This document shows positions 59,642-64,000 of a DNA stretch of 64,000 nucleotides, one piece after another. The translations under genes were made by a program, and so were the position numbers. A model generated the notes under the pieces. That model did not search any database, was not told the DNA's origin, and saw nothing but the letters and a program-made list of their open reading frames with translations. Each line of letters starts with the position of its first letter. Within the stretch, counting starts at the first letter, position 1. Source of the DNA: Chrysaora quinquecirrha (lineage: Eukaryota; Cnidaria; Scyphozoa; Semaeostomeae; Pelagiidae); assembly GCA_014526335.1 (NCBI GenBank), contig JACTAT010000037.1, positions 11,134,214 to 11,198,213 on the forward strand. Direction: 5' to 3'.

Positions 59642-60918
59642 TCTGATGCGCACATATTTGACACGGTTTTGTTGAAAAATGTCCGGACCATCCTCATTGT
59701 CGAATTTGAAAATCTTCCGCAAGCTCTTAGATCGGCAGTTTGCTCGGCTGTTAATTTTTTCATCACATGGACTCCAGCAGCATCGGCAGCTTGTTGCATC
59801 AATCTTGGATTTTGGCGAAACCAAGTTGCAAGAATAGGAACAAGGTCATTTTCTTCAATGCAATCTCCTTCTTTGGCTGCAACATATTTCAATACAGTGA
59901 ACGCTTGCTCTGCTCTTTTAACCTTTTCCGATCGCACTGTATGTCTTGTTGCAACCCTTCTGATGGGAATTTTTGAAATGTAAATTTTTCCATCTGATAT
60001 TCTGCTACTTTTGTCTGGGCTTACTTCATTGTATACCTTGGCTTCTTTCACAAAATTACTGCCTGTTTCAGTCAATACTTGAATTATTTCCTTGTCAGTT
60101 CCCTTCAGATTCGTTTGGGTACTTATGGTTTTGCTTTGTTTTACTTCCTTGTCATTTGCTGAAGCTTTTTCTTTCCAGAAATTCTTAGCCTTCTGAAGAC
60201 CAGCTAGCTTTCTTCCTTTCGCATTTTTCTCCATTGTTAATCTCTTTATCTCCTCTTCTTTATTATCTATATTCTTTGTTTGCTCCTCTAGTAAATTTTC
60301 TTTTTCAGAAATAGCTGTTCTTTCAATTTCATTTTCTCCTTTTAGGTTAGCATTTTGTAACTTTAGCCGGTTGCTCTTTTCCAACAGTTCTTCATAATCG
60401 TGTTTTAAAGCGTCGTTGGTAGATTGACGAGTTTCTGCTTTCTTTGAAAGTTGAACATAGCTGTTGGTAATCTCTTTGAACGCTCTTTTTCTTCGTGGTA
60501 AAGGGCTGTTGGACGATGTGTTCAACGTAAATGGGAATGGTTCATCCAGAATTTTTACTCGTTCTTCAACTTTCAATTTATTCCCTCGAAGCTGGCCAGC
60601 TTTCTCTTTCAGTCTTCTAACTTTTACCATAAAGTTGTTGAAGTTACAAATATCTTCCAGCTTACAAGGTTTAACGAGTTGATCGACCCATGAAAATAGC
60701 TTTCGGTTTTCTATTGCGTGAACGTTGCAGAACTTGAGTAGCTCTAAAACAAGTCCGTTGTTAATAAGACTAGTGCCAATAGTTGGTAGTTTTGCATTCT
60801 CGTTTCTCAAATGTTCTTCTCTTATACCATGCCTTTCGCAATAAGGACCGATGGCTTGGACATTGAGTTTCATCCGCTTCGAAAACTTGCTCGTCGGTGA
60901 ATTATTGTTTTCATCCAT
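59642..60918 (-). CDS. PHD-finger transposase gene, N-terminal part
   Basis: One open frame of about 425 codons from the ATG at 60918. The N-terminus has GPYCERHGIREEHL. Basic and coiled-coil segments run from about residue 155 to 265 (LEKSNRLKLQNANLKGENEI and on). Then come IPIRRVATRHTVRSEKVKRA, LVPILATWFRQNPRLMQQAA and a C-terminal LRACGRFSNSTMRMVRTFF, a block that in related animal repeat proteins precedes the transposase core. The frame is cut by the TIR element at 59641. The start is supported by the divergent accessory gene 0.9 kb away. It is uninterrupted, unlike the downstream exons. Confidence 0.65.
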
Positions 60919-61853
60919 TTTCTAGCTTATGCTTATGCGTCTAACGGTTTTTATTTTTTCGTCCTACCTTATTACAGTCGAATTTGTCGTGGATAAAAGA
61001 ACATTCTATTCGAAAATAGAACAGTCGTTTGGTCAAAGATGGGTTAATATTAAGTGATATTAAGCTACTTTATATCCTGGTATTAAGGAAAGCTTCTTAT
61101 AGCGAAAGACAACAAGTAGCTATAGTAAATTGGAAGAATGAATACATTTTAATGTCAAATTATATAAAATTGCCAAAGCTTAAAACAAAACTCATCTAAA
61201 CCTTAAAAAAGACATATGTTAATGATTGTGTATAGTAAGTAACTTAAACTTGATTAAGTTATAAGGCAAGACAACTTTTTCCAAAGCTACGGGCTGCGCT
61301 TTAATTCTCTATCTCGCAAATTCAATGTTCTACACATGGACTTTTTATGTAGATAGACGCGTAGCAAAAACAAAAAACCCAACATTTTTGCTTGGTAAAG
61401 ACAACAGGCAACAACAACTACAAGTCAGGGAAGGTCTATTTTATCTCCTAATCGTCGTTTTGTAACAATTTTTGCCGTTAATTGCGTGAATAATTTAAAT
61501 TTTTCCATGAAATAATGCTTTTTTGGATAAAAATTGTAAGAATAGCTAGTGAAAATGCAAAAAATACTCTCAAAACGCATGTACAAGGAAAATTCAACTA
61601 TTTTTACATAGGAATGTGCGAAGCTTTCAATAGCCACCCTCACAGTCATCTTGGGATTCACGAAAATAATACTCCATTTTGGCCTAAATAATGCGTCAGA
61701 CGACTTTTCACGACGAAACATGGCTTCACAATTTCACTCAGTATTCCAACATTTTGAGAGAAATTATTCAAAGAATGCAATAAAAGTGAAAAAGAAAGCA
61801 TGGCAGATTTAATGATATACATATTCATACAAAATTACTTAAACTATCGCTAA
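60919..61853. promoter_or_regulatory. Putative bidirectional promoter region between transposase and accessory gene
   Basis: 935 bp between two divergent genes of the same element. AT-rich; no convincing TATA or repeated motif could be fixed by eye. A 98-codon minus ORF (61425-61721) has no recognisable domain. The promoter role is inferred only from the divergent gene arrangement. Confidence 0.35.
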
Positions 61854-63163
61854 AACTCAACTATTCAAATTACTACTGATCACTGTTTTCCGGATCGAAT
61901 TTTGCACAACAAACGTTTTCGGGGAATCCCCAGTGAACGCCACATCGAAAATGTGACGGCCGTGCAAGAAACAAGGAGTTTAATTACGCTTTTGAACAAA
62001 TTTGGCAATGCTGATGTGCTAAATCTCTACAAGAGCTGGGCCATTCAAGAAGGAAAAGAGGTAGCTTAATTAGTAATTTGGTTATTCAATTTCCTAACCA
62101 TGTTATGTTTGAAAATTGAGATGAAGTTTGACTAATTCTATTGAGAAACATTGAAGTGATGATTTTGGCATTTATTTTCATTCTAGAACCCAGTTTGTCA
62201 AGAACAGCTAGCATCAGGAGACCCTTGGGTTGCTGCATTTGACAATGACAACTTCAAGGAAGATACAAGAGATGGTAAGAAATCGTTAGCCCAAAGATCG
62301 TATCTTGGGATTGTTTTACAAATGAAGTCCTGTAAGTTAAATTCTTCCTTTGACAATGAAAACAGTTCATCCAAGATGATTTTGAAACATCTTTGTTGAT
62401 TTTGTTGTCTTTAATCTGATTTCTTCTTCACATTAGGAGACGTTACATCACATAGGACTAACTTTATTTTTTTTCAGCAAGAGTATTTGTAAAACTCTTC
62501 ATTCAGCAAGGCTTGAGATTAGTAATCCCCACAAAAGAAGCTGTGAGACTACTTCCAAAAGAACAACACACCATAGTTGGGTATAAAACAAAGAAAAGAG
62601 GCAATCCTCAACCAATCGCACTGTTCAAAACTAACTTGAAAGAAGGTCCTATGTGCAAGAAGTTACGAGGATTTACCCACGCTTTAGTTCGTCTTAGCTC
62701 CAATTTGGAAGCTGTTACGCTGGAAGAACAAAAGCATGGTGCCTACTCTGGTTTTCATGCATCCATTCTTGATCCAATAAGCAAGAGCAAAGCATACTTT
62801 CATCTCCCATTGCCAAAGCCATAAAGCAAATCGGTAGTCAATGAATCAGGAAAAGATGTGTTTGGGCAGCCAAAGAGAAGAAAATGCCATTTATACAGTT
62901 AACAGGAGACCAGCCATTCGACGAGGCATTTTTACGAAGCAGGGCATCCTCCATCTCCTTCATCACATAGATGGAAACTTAGTTCTGCAGGGCTATAACA
63001 GCCGATTCTTTCAACGCTTCAAGCAATCCCTGATGATGTGATAACTCTCAACATGGATTGCTCAGACGAACTAGTTGTTGTCTCTGATTCCGAATCTGAG
63101 TCTCATGTGCTTTCAGACAGCAAGTCAGAGATAGATGATGAAATTGACATGTTCTACGACTAA
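61854..63163 (+). pseudogene. Spliced accessory gene of the PHD-transposase element (function unknown)
   Basis: Three exons in phase: about 61854-62060, 62187-62274 and 62478-62824, with GT-AG introns at 62061-62186 and 62275-62477. Exon 1 reads GIPSERHIENVTAVQETRSL...LLNKFGNADVLNLYKSW, exon 2 QEQLASGDPWVAAFDNDNF, exon 3 VFVKLFIQQGLRLVIPTKEA...KKLRGFTHALVRLSSNLEAV and FHASILDPISKSKAYFHL. A stop at 62822 is followed by frames that still look coding (VNESGKDVFGQPKRR) and, at 63030-63163, an acidic serine-rich tail ending EIDDEIDMFYD. The original protein was therefore probably longer, with at least two later frame breaks. No ATG is visible before exon 1 (TAA at 61851), so the start is lost or lies in an unseen exon. 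A polyadenylation signal AATAAA is at 63250. I do not recognise the family. Confidence 0.6.
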
Positions 63164-63500
63164 TCCTCAGTTGACTACTATATATTAGAGGATGTAACAT
63201 TGTATGTTTCTTCTCGTCAGGAGCCAAATTATCTCTTTTTGGTTCATTTAATAAACATTTTCTTTAATTATCATTAGTTAGTTTTGTTGAGATAGTGACT
63301 TGATAAATAACGATTTCAGACATTAGATGCTATAAGTAAAAAATTGAATTTCTTGATATACATCAAAATGGCACTTTATATATATCTTTTTCCAAAGCTC
63401 TTTTCAAAAGGAGTCGAATGGTATATTGCTTGTATGAATTTGAGTCACCTGTACCAGACTATGACTGCAAGAAATGATTCTCTAGGTGCCAATTTTATTT
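63164..63500. other. 3' flank of accessory gene with AATAAA signal
   Basis: Contains the AATAAA hexamer at 63250-63255 and AT-rich sequence; nothing else recognised up to the LINE junction. Confidence 0.5.
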
Positions 63501-64000
63501 ACTAATGAAAATAAAGAAAAATATTGGAAACATCGCAACATTCTGATCTCTTGTACAAGACAGGCTAAAAAAGTTAATTTTAAAGAGCTATTTGATGAAA
63601 AATCCACAACAATTACAAAAATGTGGAATGTTTTAGGAAAAATATTAAATCCAAACAGAAAGGCCCCATGCTCTTCGATTAAGGAAATAGTTCTTGATGG
63701 ACGATGCTTTAAGGATGACCTAGAAATTGCTAATGCATTAAACTCTCACTTCTCTACCATTGGGTCGAAAATTTCTTCGGAAATACAAGTAGTAAACACC
63801 TCCTTTACTTCATTTCGTAAAAGTCCATTTGAAAAAAGCTTCTTTTTGGAACTGATTAATGTAAATGAGGTATTAATAGAAATGAAAAATCAAAACAAAA
63901 ATGCTGCTGGACATGATGGGAAAAATCTAGCATCATAAAGGCAGCTTCCTTTGTTTTAGCAAAACCTTTAACTCATCTATTTAATATCTCTCTTAAAACG
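63501..64000 (+). mobile_element. 5'-truncated second copy of the CR1-like LINE (linker and start of RT)
   Basis: From ACTAATGAAAATAAAGAAAA (63501) the sequence matches 43529-44031 almost base for base. The frame 63486-63938 reads through NALNSHFSTIGSKI to KNAAGHDGK, the RT start motif, intact here unlike in copy 1. It ends at a TAG soon after (SLAS-type stop), again in an A-run context. It continues past the window edge. The abrupt 5' junction is typical of LINE 5' truncation. Confidence 0.8.

Noticed and set aside
61425..61721. 98-codon minus-strand ORF between the transposase and the accessory gene
   Set aside because: No domain or similarity recognised and biased AT composition; kept as promoter region only.
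1..64000. Search for tRNA, rRNA or other structured RNA genes
   Set aside because: No cloverleaf with A/B boxes or rRNA core sequence could be supported by eye; the ~165-bp repeat has only weak B-box-like resemblance.

Overview
This window looks like an AT-rich invertebrate animal genome and consists almost entirely of transposable elements. Evidence for a eukaryote is GT-AG introns, LINE, piggyBac and hAT remnants, a Polinton/adintovirus-type family-B DNA polymerase and kilobases of satellite DNA. The mix of orphan repeat-encoded protein families suggests a cnidarian or another marine invertebrate, but this is only inference. I could not identify any single-copy host gene, tRNA, rRNA or CRISPR array.

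Layout. 1-3423 (minus): a long, nearly intact family-B DNA polymerase gene of the Polinton/adintovirus type, cut by the window edge inside polymerase motif C. 3424-3990: its upstream region, with a TATA box followed by dense arrays of perfect heat-shock elements interleaved with CCAAT boxes. 4219-9782: a minisatellite of 82/56-bp units (array A). 9783-20198: the arm of element A, split by a 9.5-kb DNA transposon (element B, 10279-19765). B has terminal inverted repeats (TIRs), subterminal 161-bp arrays and two decayed genes with XPG/FEN1-like nuclease motifs. 20199-25261: non-coding sequence, a 455-bp foldback palindrome and LINE debris. 25262-28415: the inverted partner arm of A plus its minisatellite, and this arm keeps the empty site for B. 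28416-35700: element C, related to B at its ends, plus direct repeats and a 77-bp array. 35727-37240: a hAT remnant and an orphan ORF. 37683-44085: a CR1-like LINE with a coiled-coil/SGNH ORF1, split by a C-tract-rich TIR element and a 51-bp minisatellite. 44095-45000: a 152-bp array (D). 45143-47030: a piggyBac pseudogene. 47966-54240: a ~207-bp AT-rich satellite (array E) with 3-mer/5-mer higher-order structure. 54241-63163: a two-gene DNA transposon with a PHD-finger transposase (minus strand, 3' half duplicated in tandem) and a divergent spliced accessory gene. 63501-64000: a 5'-truncated second copy of the same LINE.

Common themes. At least four elements carry tandem arrays next to their ends or genes. 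The arrays of B, C and D have similar periods (152-161 bp) and share sequence motifs, suggesting one transposon lineage that spreads satellite-like subterminal repeats. Many disruptions between near-identical copies are single-base homopolymer changes, so some apparent frameshifts may be consensus errors rather than real decay.
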